This document shows positions 28,691 to 39,700 of a DNA stretch of 64,000 bases, piece by piece. Within the stretch, counting starts at the first letter, position 1, and each line of letters starts with the position of its first letter. Source of the DNA: Norana najaformis (taxonomy: Eukaryota > Annelida > Clitellata > Crassiclitellata > Hormogastridae); NCBI GenBank assembly GCA_964023275.1, contig OZ029928.1:14072302-14136301 (forward strand), in the 5' to 3' direction. The notes under the pieces were generated by a model. That model did not search any database, was not told the DNA's origin, and was given only the letters and a program-made list of their open reading frames with translations. Position numbers and translations under genes: made by a program.

Positions 28691-28699
28691 AATGGAACA

Positions 28700-28775
28700 C
28701 TTTGAAAATTTATAGAAAATTCCCGGATCGTTTCCGGAAGCGCGATCGACTACTCATATTCGAAGCTATCTTCAG
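28700..28775 (+). other. Candidate 5'UTR exon of ADPGK
   Basis: The coding exon at 29403 is preceded by a clean acceptor (TTATTTTCAG), so a non-coding exon must lie upstream. The best donor is TCTTCAGGTAAAAT with exon end 28775. The start is unknown. Confidence 0.4.
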
Positions 28776-29412
28776 GTAAAATTTTGTGAGATTCTGTGAC
28801 GATCCTCGAATCATGACCCGTGTCCGGCTGGCATTGTGCATTTTTATGTAAATATAGCATCAAAACAATGATATGCTAATTGCTGGTTAACTGAAGTAAA
28901 TGTATTAATAGCTCAGAATTGTTGTATTTCTCGTTGTTGTCTCAGGTCTGCAAAGATACTTTACATCAGATATTAACTGGACCGTATAACGCATCCTTTA
29001 ACATCTTCAAACGCCGTCTTTTGCACTGACCCAGCGTCCCTGGCAATTCAGGATTTGTAGTACGATATTAAGCATAGGATTCACTGATCCATCGTTCAAC
29101 TTTAGGTGTTGCCGCTTTGGAATCAACTTGGTACCAGGCGTTGTATTCATGCTTGAATCACAACATTTGGTGGACAGTTGTCTAGACCAGAGAAATTCGA
29201 AACATCTTTCTACATTGGTAGAGTTGTTGACTGCTGTTTTCTGACGCGTCACCACAGCTTGCTGATTGCCGGCACATTCCCAGCTTTCCTAAAACAGGGA
29301 ATGTGCAGGCCTAATATTAGGATTAGGATAAGACAGGTCTAATATTTGGGAATATCTGAATATAAAATAATTACATTAAGCGTGTTTTATTCTTATTTTC
29401 AGTAGTTGAAAG

Positions 29413-32400
29413 ATGGTATCCACGGCAGCTTCAGTTAGTTTTGTCTCATCTGCTGTAATACTGTTGGCCGCATATGTGTATTATCCGTATCGGAATAATC
29501 AGCTTGACTTGAACGTTGTTCTTACTGGCCTGCTAAAAGCTGAAGCCATGGTCCAGGCCAGTCCAGAGACAAAAATAGCAGTTGGCTTTGGCAGCTGTCT
29601 TGATGTGGTTGGCAGTGGTCTTCATGTTCTGGAGAAGTTGGGAGATTTAGTGCCAGATATACCGGAAAACTTCAAAGAAATTCATGACATGAACGAATTG
29701 AGGAAGACATTTGCTTATTTCTTCATGCATGGAGCTTCAGCTGGGTATGTTGGATTTACTTGTTGTGCTATACAGAATTCAGTTGAAGGCTAATTTAAGA
29801 TACTCTGCTGCTCTTGAAATTTCTGTGCATGCCTTTCATTCAATCTGTAAGCAATATTATTTTAAAATCCTATCTTGATTCTTCATCTTCTGCGTTGCTT
29901 TCTGACTGCCCCAATTTCAAACACTATCTGTCTGTCTACCTGCTTGATGCCTGCATCTGGACTTGAAACCGAACGTGATCATACCTGCCGCAGCAATTTG
30001 TTTTGACTAAGTGCCTGTGAATGAGCTGGTTCTAATGATGCGGCTTTTCTGGGCGCTGAAGAAATGTGAAGATTATAAATCCCAGAATACTGAGCATTAC
30101 TTATGTATGCATGTGTGACCTGCAGATTTTCGAGAAAGTTTATGAACGCAACTGCTTTGAGTAAGGACTACCGGTATATCTGTGTTTCACTACAGAACAC
30201 AAGAAACTTAAATGGAATTTTTCCCTCCTCAAAGCGATTATCTTGGCCTCACTATTTTGTATCAGTTATAGTGGTTTATATTGGGATGTGAGATACACCC
30301 CATCTTCCTCTTATCTCTCTCTGCTCTCCAACCCCAAACACCACCCCATGTAGCTGCCACTCTGTCTCTCCGTCTGACTTTTGGATCTTGACCTGGAACC
30401 GGACCCTTTTGCCTATCGATTTTATTTTGACTGAGCGCCTGTGAATAAGCTGGTCCCTGCGGCGCAGCTTTCATTGGGCACTGTAGAAATCTCGGAATTA
30501 CGATTACGATTCTAATGGTTAGCATGCTGGAATGTCAATCGTAACGTTGGGCTTTCAAATCCAACCTGTTCTGAAATTCGTTACAAGATTTCACCTCCAC
30601 TTGTGCCTCCTAGTGAACTGAGCTGTAATGAGTACCCTGTCCGTGGGAATATCAGGTGGCGAGGAATAGTGCTGGCCACCCTCCCTCATATGCCAAGGCT
30701 AAGAAAAGGAAGCCGCTTACACTTCATACCCATGGCTGCCTCTAAGTTGTTGTTGATTTTTGAACTATGTACAGCCCCTGTTCTTCTGCCTCATCTGTGC
30801 TAAGGCGCTATATAAGTTTTATTATTCTTATTATTGTTATTATTATTATCATTGTTATTATTATTAAGGGACTGCAGTTTGTTCCGTTGTGTTTAGGCGA
30901 GTAACTAAGAATGAAACCTTGTTTGGGGAGATACTAGCTGTCATGAAAGATTTGCCTAACACAAAATTTACTGTTGGTGGCAACGCTCCTGTCATGACAA
31001 AACGATTTGGAAAGGAAGACGTGAAGGTCCTCTTGGCAGCCGCAGTTCCAGCTGACCAGATGAAAGAATTTGCTTCTAGCGTTTCAGGTTATCAGTTTTA
31101 TTTACAAAAGCATTATTGACTTTCAGGTTTTGTTAAATTATGTAGTCTTTTGTGATTTGTTTAGATACCAGTTTTTTGCATTTGTAGTTGTAAACAGAAA
31201 TGTGCGTTTGTAGTTGTAAACAGAAATGTGCACACAGCTGCTTCTGAGAAACTGATCAGAGGCGCTCGTTATGTAGGCCTATATGATATTATCGTATCGT
31301 AATCATATCATAATTCCAAGATTTCTACAGCGCCCAACGAAAGCCATGTCGCGGAGACCAGCTTATTCGCAGGCACTCAGTCAAAACAAAATCGATAAGC
31401 AAAAGGGTTCGGTTCCAGGTCAAGATCCAAGAGTCAGACGGAGGTACAGCGTGGCAGCTATGGGAAGTGTTTTTTTGGGGTTAGAGAACAAAAGTTCATC
31501 AATAAGCAAAAAATGTTCAGATAACTAGAAAAGTCACCGGTGGTGCACTCCCACATACACATAGAGCCCAATTAGAAGTGTCTAGAGTTGACAGGTGACA
31601 CCTATATAATTATGCTTTATTTTAAAGAAATTAGTCAGTTGCTTTAAATCTTCTCCCATTGAGCACATAAGTATATATCTGGCTATAAGCACAGTATCTT
31701 TAAGAACCTCACAAGGGTGTTATTAGTGTAAGGTATTTTTACCCCTCTGGGTAAATCGAGTATTGTTTATACCCTAATAAGTGCTTATATTCGCCTTTGA
31801 GTTCAAACAATAATTTTTCACAAAGTTCCAAAGGCTGTTTTAAAGTTTTAGTTCTTAAAAACAGTTGACATCAGCTCCATGGCAGTCAGGATGTCCTAGC
31901 GTCTTTTCGTCCTCGAAACGTAATAATTACGTCCTCGAAATGTAATAATTACGCCCTTGAAATGTAATAATTACTTCCTCTATGTCCTTCAGATGTGGCG
32001 TAATTGATCCTTTCATAGGTTATATTATCTTAGCGTATCGTATTCTGTCACACGGCTTAAGGTGAATGAAAACCAAGAATGTCTTCGGGTTTTTAAAATG
32101 TTTATGAATTTATTTATTTCAGTTGTTCGTGGTTTAGCACCTGGTAGTGATATTCATTTGGTGTTTGAATACGAACGCGACGCTGTATGGGGAAAGTACG
32201 TCTCAAAACGGGCTAACAGGCAAGTACGATAAAATATCCAGATTTCTTATAGGCCAAAACCCGTTGTAACCAGTATTTATTCACCACAGTCTCAGTAAAG
32301 GCCCAGTGTTTTCAAGTTCACGAGCCATACAGGATCTTACTTTGTGCTTCTGGTCAATTGCTTCCTAAAAGTTGAGATTAAATTGGTATTAATATTTAAA

Positions 32401-34323
32401 CCAAGCTTCCCCAGTGTTACTAGTAAGCCTGGAGGCAAATGAAGCTTTCCCAGTTTTATTAGTAAGTCATATGTTGCTTTCTGTAGGCAGATTTTTTGTT
32501 TTTTTAAGAAATGTAAGGCAGGTACAGTTTATTATATGTGTACAGTCTACATGTACTGTTTGTGTACAGTTTACTATATGTGTGGGTGTATTTAAAGTTT
32601 TGGTTTATACAGTGAATATAAAGTGAATACAGTGAATTTACAGTGAATAGTGAATATAAAGTGAATACAGTTTATAAAGTGAATACAATTTTTTACAATA
32701 TTTCGTTTTAGCATCAGTTTTAACCTGATGCAAAAGTTATGCTGTATTGAAACCTTTTTGCAGGTTTATCCTATACAATAACAATGAGAACAACTTCTCT
32801 TCACTTTTGGGTGAATTTTCCCACCAACAGGAAATATTTCAACCCCAAGTGTTGGTTGTTGGTGGTCTAAGAATGATGCTCAATTTTAAGGAAGAAGATG
32901 GTGAGTACTTTGTGAATAATAATTATTGTTGTTGTTAATTGAGTACTTTGTGAATAATAATTATTGTTGTTGTTAATTAGTGATTTATGTAGCTCCGGTG
33001 TATAATGCACAAGGCATCAACCGATGGTGCACCAAAACCAAACCACAATCAGGTCAATAATCAGGTCAACCAATTGAGAGAGAGAGAGGGGAGAGAGAGA
33101 GAGACTGAGAGCCTACGCCTACGGTGGTTAAGCAATATGAAGAAGATAAGTGTAGAGCTGAGAACGAAATGACACAAGTAACTGATCATAATGAACAGAT
33201 TCAGGGCGCAAGTTCAAAAATTTAGTTCCAGCAACTGAAAACACTTCCCCAAGAACACTTCTAGTTTTAGGTATAACCAGACCCACTTGACTGATAGGGA
33301 ATAATCATAAGATTGAGGAATAAGGAGTGATTTTAAATACTGTGGTTGGCTACAGTTCAATGTTTTAAAAACCAGAAGCCCTAGTTTGAAAGATCCTATG
33401 CTAAACAGAAAGCCGATGCAATGATTTAATTAAGGATGATAGGAAATTCTATGCTTGTTAAACCAGTACCTATTATTTCAGATTTGGCTTATTTACATTC
33501 AACAATGCTGGTGGTATTATCTGCAACACCAATGATTGTTTTACAGAACAAAATATTTTAAAAATCGGTTTTCCACTGCATGTTCTAACCAGCATGACAG
33601 CTGTTAATATCACTGAGTATTTCTCATCTGTCTTAAGCTATGTTGCATCTGTTATTTTAAGGTAAGACCTCACTAGACGAATTAAAGTCATTGTTATCAA
33701 AGTCTTCGGTGTCTACAAAGATTCACCTGGAGATGTCTTCGTTTTCAGACAGAGCTCAGTTTCGAACGATCATAGATAATGCTGTATATTACGCCGACTC
33801 AATGGGTATGAATGAACAAGAACTGCCGAATCTGTTTAGATACTTAAGCGGAAGCGAAATGGTACAAGTGTCTGACTCGCATCCTCGAATCGCTGTTACA
33901 TTAGACTACATGCGATCAGTATTTAGAATACTACACAGCACAGAAGAAATGAGTGGTAGAAGAAGAATGTCGAGGCTGCACGTTCACACTCTTGCTTACC
34001 AGGTGATCATGACTGCGAGAAATTCTACGTGGAAGAACTCTATGGCGGCTGTCGCAAAGGCTGCTCTCACTGCCAACAGACACACTTGTGGTTCAGACAC
34101 AATAGATATTGGCACAGCTATGCTGCTTACTGACGAATCATTTGCTCTCAGTTGCACTGAATCTAGTCGGAGAATATGGTTTGATCCAACTAATCCAGTT
34201 TCTTGCTGGACGGAAGAGGATATCGATATTTGCCTTGCGCCTGTCTTAGTTTGTACTCGGGTCTCGCAGACCGTTGGTGGTGGTGATAACGTTTCAGCCG
34301 CAGGACTAGTCCTTCAAATCTGA
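29413..34323 (+). CDS. ADPGK: ADP-dependent glucokinase
   Basis: Exons: 29413-29744, 30897-31087, 32123-32219, 32764-32900 and 33662-34323, all joining in phase. The total is 1419 nt or 472 residues (human 497). The enzyme phosphorylates glucose with ADP in place of ATP, at the ER in animals. The N-terminus has a hydrophobic stretch (SFVSSAVILLAAYVYY), fitting an ER signal or anchor. Family motifs in order: GFGSCLDVV, VGGNAPVMTKRF, HLVFEYERDAVWG, KRANRFI, PQVLVVGGLRMM, HLEMSSFSD, SRLHVHTLAYQ and near residue 461 GGGDNVSAAG. The last contains the expected catalytic aspartate. Intron 3 starts with GC (AACAG then GCAAGT). The start ATG lies 10 bases after an acceptor, so the 5'UTR is split. Codons are intact throughout. 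Confidence 0.96.
29935..30090 (+). mobile_element. Repeat family A (degenerate)
   Basis: Shows TTGTTTTGACTAAGTGCCTG, TGAATGAGCTGGTT and TTTTCTGGGCGCTGAAGAAA in family A order, in ADPGK intron 1. Confidence 0.6.
30290..30512 (+). mobile_element. Repeat family A, near full length
   Basis: About 220 bp. It opens with a pyrimidine-rich stretch (CTTCCTCTTATCTCTCTCTG), then CATGTAGCTGCCACTCTGTC, TGGATCTTGACCTGGAACC, TTTTGCCTATCGATTTTATT and GAGCGCCTGTGAATAAGCTG. It ends GGGCACTGTAGAAATCTCGG and (ATTACG)2. The terminal (ATTACG)n points to retrotransposition in this orientation. No tRNA-like head is visible. Confidence 0.8.
30510..30835 (+). mobile_element. tRNA-headed SINE, family E
   Basis: The head has A-box-like AATGGTTAGCATGCTGG and B-box-like TTTCAAATCC. 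The body carries AAGATTTCACCTCCACTTGTG, AACTGAGCTGTAATGAGTAC and TGGCCACCCTCCCTCATATG. It ends AAGGCGCTATATAAG and T-rich DNA. It is inserted directly behind family A in ADPGK intron 1. Confidence 0.75.
31296..31490 (-). mobile_element. Repeat family A
   Basis: Reverse copy from CATAATTCCAAGATTTCTAC through AAACAAAATCGATAAGC and GGTTCCAGGTCAAGATCC to GTGGCAGCTATGGG and TTGGGGTT, in ADPGK intron 2. Confidence 0.8.
31905..31980. repeat. About 23-bp tandem repeat, 3 copies
   Basis: CCTCGAAATGTAATAATTACG-type units in ADPGK intron 2. Each contains the palindrome GTAATAATTAC. Confidence 0.85.
32904..32985. repeat. 41-bp tandem duplication at a splice donor
   Basis: GAGTACTTTGTGAATAATAA and the following TTATTGTTGTTGTTAATT occur twice back to back immediately after the ADPGK intron 4 donor (GTGAGT at 32901). 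Confidence 0.9.
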
Positions 34324-35359
34324 TTTTATTCGTGTTATACGTTTAAATATGCTAGTGGAAACGAGCCGTCATAAGGTTTTTAGATTTTGTTGTTTTTTAG
34401 ATTTTGTTGTATGTGTTCTGTAGACTGGATTTTATCTCTTTCACTTTTTGGTTGACATGTTTTACACCAGTATGGACCATAGCTGATGAATTTTACAACA
34501 TCCTGTTAGTTCACGTTGATTTTTTCTTTTTTGTTATAGACTGTATGTATTGATAGAATTTCATCTAGTATTGCTGTTTAATTAAGAAATGACGGCTGTA
34601 CAAACATCTATTTTATTAGGTCACAGAATGCATCAGATGTGCCTAGTGTGAATGTAAAAGCCAATTAAAAATTGCAGTAAGATCCACAAGAACTTGAACT
34701 TAATTGGCTTCTGCCCAGCTGTATTTTAAAAGTAATTTTAAAATGGTTAAAACTTCCAGTGCCTCAGTCCGAGTTCTCCGTTAGAACTCCCTTGGCTTCT
34801 GTCTCAGTTTACTGTTTTGACTGTGCGTGTGTAGTAGTCAAATTACTTAAGCAGTATTAACGTGCTTAAGCATTAGGGTTGTAATCACAATTTCCTGGGT
34901 AAATGGTACCATAAAAATTGGCTTCATTTAGTTTATCACTCAGGGATCGTCTTGTGAGACAAAGGAAATTCATAGGTTTTCAGCCGATGTGAAGAAAGAT
35001 TATTTCCCCTTATTGTTTGAAGTTATTTTGATTGGCATGCACACACAGGTGTTCCCTGAGATGAGAATTTCCACATAAGTAAACCATTACAGTATTTGTT
35101 ATCATGTAGCATGTTTTCAAAGGAAGCCATAGGCACTGAAGTTTTGACCTCCAATTTCTGTCAGTATTTTCTTACACCCTACAAAAGACCATGACCTCAC
35201 AACAGCGTTTCTGTATACATATGCATGTTTCGTACTACAACTTTTCTCCCACCCTTCAGTTTTTTGTAGGCCTCTGGTTTTATTTTCAAACATGCTTAAT
35301 GTGTGTACATTCCGTCATTTGTGCACTGTGGGCAGTTTTATTGAAATAACGGCTTTATG

Positions 35360-35640
35360 CGACATGGTGGTCTATTGGTAACGTGTTTGATTAATGATCA
35401 TGCGTTTGCGGGTTCGACTCCATGTAACAACCCAGGGCAAGTTGTTTGCGCAATGTGCCTGTGTTATCATACAGTATAATTTGGTACCGGCATAAGCTGA
35501 GAAGTAAACGGCTAGTCATGCGAATCCACTGACCTCGTGTCCAGGACCTTGGGATTTGTCCATTGCTGGCTCAGGTGTCAAAGTGAAGGGAATGAGTGCC
35601 TCCCCAACGCACCATGAGGGATAAGGCAGCTTTACTTGAA
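35360..35640 (+). mobile_element. tRNA-headed SINE, family C, full length
   Basis: Head GCGACATGGTGGTCTATTGG (A box TGGTCTATTGGTAACGTG) and B box GGGTTCGACTCC are followed by the body CAACCCAGGGCAAGTTGTTT, AGTATAATTTGGTACCGGC, GAGAAGTAAACGGCTAGTC and TCCAGGACCTTGGGATT. It ends CACCATGAGGGATAAGGCAG and ACTT. This is the best reference copy for the family (others at 8110, 21135 and 54425). Confidence 0.82.
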
Positions 35641-36039
35641 CAGCTTCGTTGCTTTCGTTTTAGCCTGTTGCAAATGCTTCAACTATTAGAGAATGTGATC
35701 TATGACTTGTAACGCGTGCTTACTCTCACCATCACGATAACCGCTAAAATGCAGGCAATACACAATTTTTAGATTTATATTTTTAATGTAACTTTTAAGA
35801 TAAATATTAAATCGATATCATAAAGCAGTTTATGACTTGAAATTTACTGCTGAACAGCTGCTGTGATTTTAAATAACAGTTGTGATTATCTGATTATCCG
35901 GTACTTGAAGAGCGCTATATAAGTGTTTATTACATTACATATGTGGTAATTGTAATAAGCAACTTCTATCGTGCCGGTGTCTGGTGCAAAAGGCATCAAC
36001 CGATGGTGGACCAAAGCAAAACTACAATCAGGTCAATAT

Positions 36040-36135
36040 CCAGAAGGTAATCGTAATTGTAAACTCGAGATTTCTACAACGATAGTTAATTGCTAAGACG
36101 CGGGAATCGGCTTATTCGCAGTTAATACGGTCAGA
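36040..36135 (-). mobile_element. Repeat family A (degenerate)
   Basis: GGTAATCGTAATTGTAAACTCG, AGATTTCTACAACGATAG and CGGCTTATTCGCAG match the 3' third of family A in reverse. Confidence 0.55.
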
Positions 36136-36269
36136 ACTGTTGACTGTAACTATTGCTCAGCTTTGTAACAGTTTATTGGCCCTTAGACCTAGTGTTGATT
36201 CAGAAACTGTAAACAATTAAGGCACTTAATTAACAATTAAGGGCCTAAGACAATCACCATGTCTTAGGC

Positions 36270-36660
36270 ATATGGACCCATCCATATATTACATACGCAA
36301 TGAGGGGGAGGGGGTGATCGGATTTAGGCGATTTTGCGTACGGGTGCGTATGACGAGGGGGTGGGTCTCGACAAAATATGTACGTACGCAAAATAAATCA
36401 CTGACTATATTCCTGCTTTGTCAATTTTATGTAGTATTAAAACTTTTTAAAATGTAATTGTTAGTGTTGTTAGTAGTTTTTTCTTCATAACAGTTAACAA
36501 ATTTTAGCTAGCAAATATCATGTTTAACAAAAAATAAATAGTAGCTTACGGTAAAATAAATGTCTAATAGATGACTTTAGCTAATTAACATTTGTAAAGG
36601 GGGGGGGGTTAGAGAAGCTTGGTTGTACGTACGCATGGGGGAGGGGGTTGCTGTGGCCAT
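36270..36660. mobile_element. G-tract element with CGTACGTA words
   Basis: Blocks of GAGGGGGAGGGGGTG, GTCTCGACAAAATATGTACG and TACGTACGCA at 36300-36390 recur as GGTTGTACGTACGCATGGG and GGAGGGGGTTG at 36620-36650. The arrangement suggests a small non-autonomous element with related ends. Its class is not determined, and terminal inverted repeats were not demonstrated. Confidence 0.4.
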
Positions 36661-36712
36661 AGAATTCAGCAACAATTAAGTGATGATATGGTTCGTTGGT
36701 TTTCCCATGGAA

Positions 36713-39700
36713 CTAGGCCCTCGTTGACCTAACTTCAGAAAATATTCTGGAGTATGTATGATCTAAAGCGACGCCTCGAGGCTTTTGTATGGAAGCTGCT
36801 TGTTCTTTGGCGACTACACGATCCGTCAGGTGGAAATTTTCAAGCGAAACTGAACGCGGTTTATCAACGTCACTGAAGCGTGAATATCGGTCAGAAGGAA
36901 CTTCGATATCTTCTTTTCGCGTCTGCGCATCTGCTGCTACAGTCATTGTCTGAAGCAATTGTTCCAGACCCTGTCTTACGTCTTCTATGCATGACTGGTG
37001 TCGTTCATCCCAGCACCGGATCATTAGAGCGTGAATTGCATCCGGACAGTCCGTGGGACGCACTGGCCTGTGTCCGGCGCTGACCAGCAGCCGAACATCG
37101 TCGTCCGAATATCCGCTGAAGGGTCGACTTCCGCCACTGAACACTTCCCAGAGAAGACATCCAAATGACCATAGGTCAGTCTTTACGCTCCACTGACCAC
37201 AACGAAGCACGTCAGGCGATGACCAGCGAACCGCGATGGCCACATCGATTGCAGGAACCGCACAGTAATCGGACGCATACTTGGACCGCGCGACGTCGAG
37301 CAGCGAAATCTTGGCAGTCAGGGTCTTGGCGATGAAGACGTTGCGAGCAGCGATGTCCCGATGTACGTAGCACCTGCCAGCCATGTGCTCCAGGCCGCTG
37401 GCCACCTGATAGCAGAAGTACACTTTGGTGCCATAGGAAGCGAGTGCCCGATGAAATGGATTGACCACTGACGGAAGGGCGAGACATTCGTGGAGATCGA
37501 AACAGTAGTCCAAATCAAAGACCATGCCTACCCAGAAAATGTAACACTTTTTATAGAATTACAATTAAACTCAAGAATATTTACCCAGAGTGCTATTATG
37601 GAACAACTATGTGGTTGATGACTACTAAAATAATCCTGCCTCCTAAATGTCTGAGTGCCTGACTCCTGGATCTTGACCCTTTTGCCTATCGATTTTGTTT
37701 TGACTGAGCGCCTGCGAATAAGCTGGTTCCCGCGACTTAGCTTTTGTTGAGCGCCGTAGAAATCTCGAGATTACGATTACTAGTACGTTACCGTCATCGT
37801 AGTCGTCGCAATTAATTCAATATTACAACTGAATCATCATCAGCAGCACTTTCCTGGTGAATGAAATGGTTGCTATAGTTACACAGTGGTTGCTGTCTGG
37901 TGCATACGCCGAGGAGGCAGATGATGTTGTGATGTCTCAGACCGGAAATCCCTCTAATTTCGCGCCAAAAGTGCTTGCTCATATCAACAGTGGCATCGTC
38001 TCTTAGAGTTCTGATGCCGACCCTTGTGGCGCGACTGTACAGAATAAGTTCTGCCTCTAAGACCTTCCCGAATGACCCTTCGCCCATCTCGCGCAAAACT
38101 CTCAGACTGTTGGCCGGGATCTCAGACGGCACGAGGCCTGCCACCGCCGCCGACCCCACGCTCCTTGCAAAGCCACGTCTGCGGCTTCCACTGGGGGCCT
38201 CGCCCGAATCCTCGGTCATTATCGACGGCTTGAGGAAGTAGGTAGTCGATGTGGATGTAGTCCTGAGCACTTCCGTTCGACGATAGGCATGAATGAGAAA
38301 CAAGATGAAGCCGAAGCACAACGGAAGAGTGAGGCAGGGAAAGAGGGCATAGATAAGCACTTCCGTTATCCAAGGCTGAACAGTTGATTCGTCTGCAAAG
38401 TAACAGATCATAATTGCAACTGCAATTAAAACTCAAACAGCAAATTTTTATTTCGCCTTTTAAAAACTTCTCGTCGTTAACTCGTCTATTTTTCATATTT
38501 ATATAGCGTCCTGTAATCATCAATCGTAGTGTAGGCCTTAGGTATCTGAAAGTGCTAGCTTCTTCTAAAGAGAGCGAATTCTTCGGTTCTAGTCGAGTAT
38601 ATTCCGAAAGACAGTTAAGAGCTTGTCGAAGTAGGCTTAAGCAAAGACTGGACACATAACTTCGCTCAGACATCCTCTTTATCTGGAGGAACTTGAACTA
38701 ATTAACAGGAACTTGAACTAATTAACTTACTTCCCAGTAACCCGCAGTAAGTCGGTAGAACAGCTGCCCATAATAACCACTGGTCAGATAAAACACACAC
38801 ACACACACACACGTTAATATGTAAGAGAAGTTCTAACCGTGACATCTGGGAATATCGCAGACTGCCCTTGTGATAGACTGGTTAGCAAAGACAAAACACC
38901 AGGGTGCATTTTCTTCGTTGCCTGGGTTACGGCAATAGTTATGGTCGCCTGAAGAACAAAATCAGCAGAAAACCATGCTTAGTAACTGTTGCCATGGTCT
39001 ATCAAGAAATAATTCTCAGTAGATTAACAAGACCCAATTGTTAGACATTCGCGTAATCTTCAGTCACATCGCAAACAGGTTTGTAAAGGCTGTATAGACA
39101 TGCATAGATGCATACAAGCAGACACAATATGCTCAATAGTAGGAAGCCAGTGTAGAGGACGGAGCAGGTGTGACAAGAGAGACTGTGAGAGTCCAAGACA
39201 CAGTCGTACAGCTTGGTGCATGACGCTATAGTTAGAGGATGCAATTTGCAAGCAGTCAGTCATACCAGCAGATACACGTGCCGGTGCTCCCTTAAGCTGG
39301 TTTTTTCTCTGACAGTTTGCATGTAGCTGTGTGGCTATGCTACTTTATCTGCGGGGTCGATTCAATGAAATCGTGGCATGGCGTCGAAATTTTATAACAT
39401 CGAGTGGCATCAAAGGAGGTTGACGTCGCTGTAGATAATCTTTTATAGTTTCAATTTCAGTAGTATCCAGTGTTTATAAACGTCTTATGGCTGCCAGGGT
39501 TAGGGTTGACTTCGACCTGACCATACCTAATAGAATTTTCTTTCATGATGCTTTACGTAATCGTAAATTTGTAAAGCGCCGCTTCAAGGTACCCTCAGCA
39601 GAGGCGCTCCCGGCCTGTCGTCCCAGAACTGGGGAATAATACGGTCTTCAAGCGCTTGCGGAAGAGGGAGGGGGAGGGGGAGAGAAGCTCCCGTCGGTAG

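Larger units (their letters stand above)
34324..36712. other. ADPGK 3' region and intergenic stretch
   Basis: Likely ADPGK 3'UTR up to an unknown point; no clear AATAAA is seen close to the stop. A family C SINE follows at 35360, SINE tails at 35900-36010, and a G-run element at 36270-36655. No coding exon is recognised. Confidence 0.45.

Noticed and set aside
35360-35420. Possible tRNA gene from A/B boxes
   Set aside because: Cloverleaf stems do not close and the block continues into the family C SINE found elsewhere.
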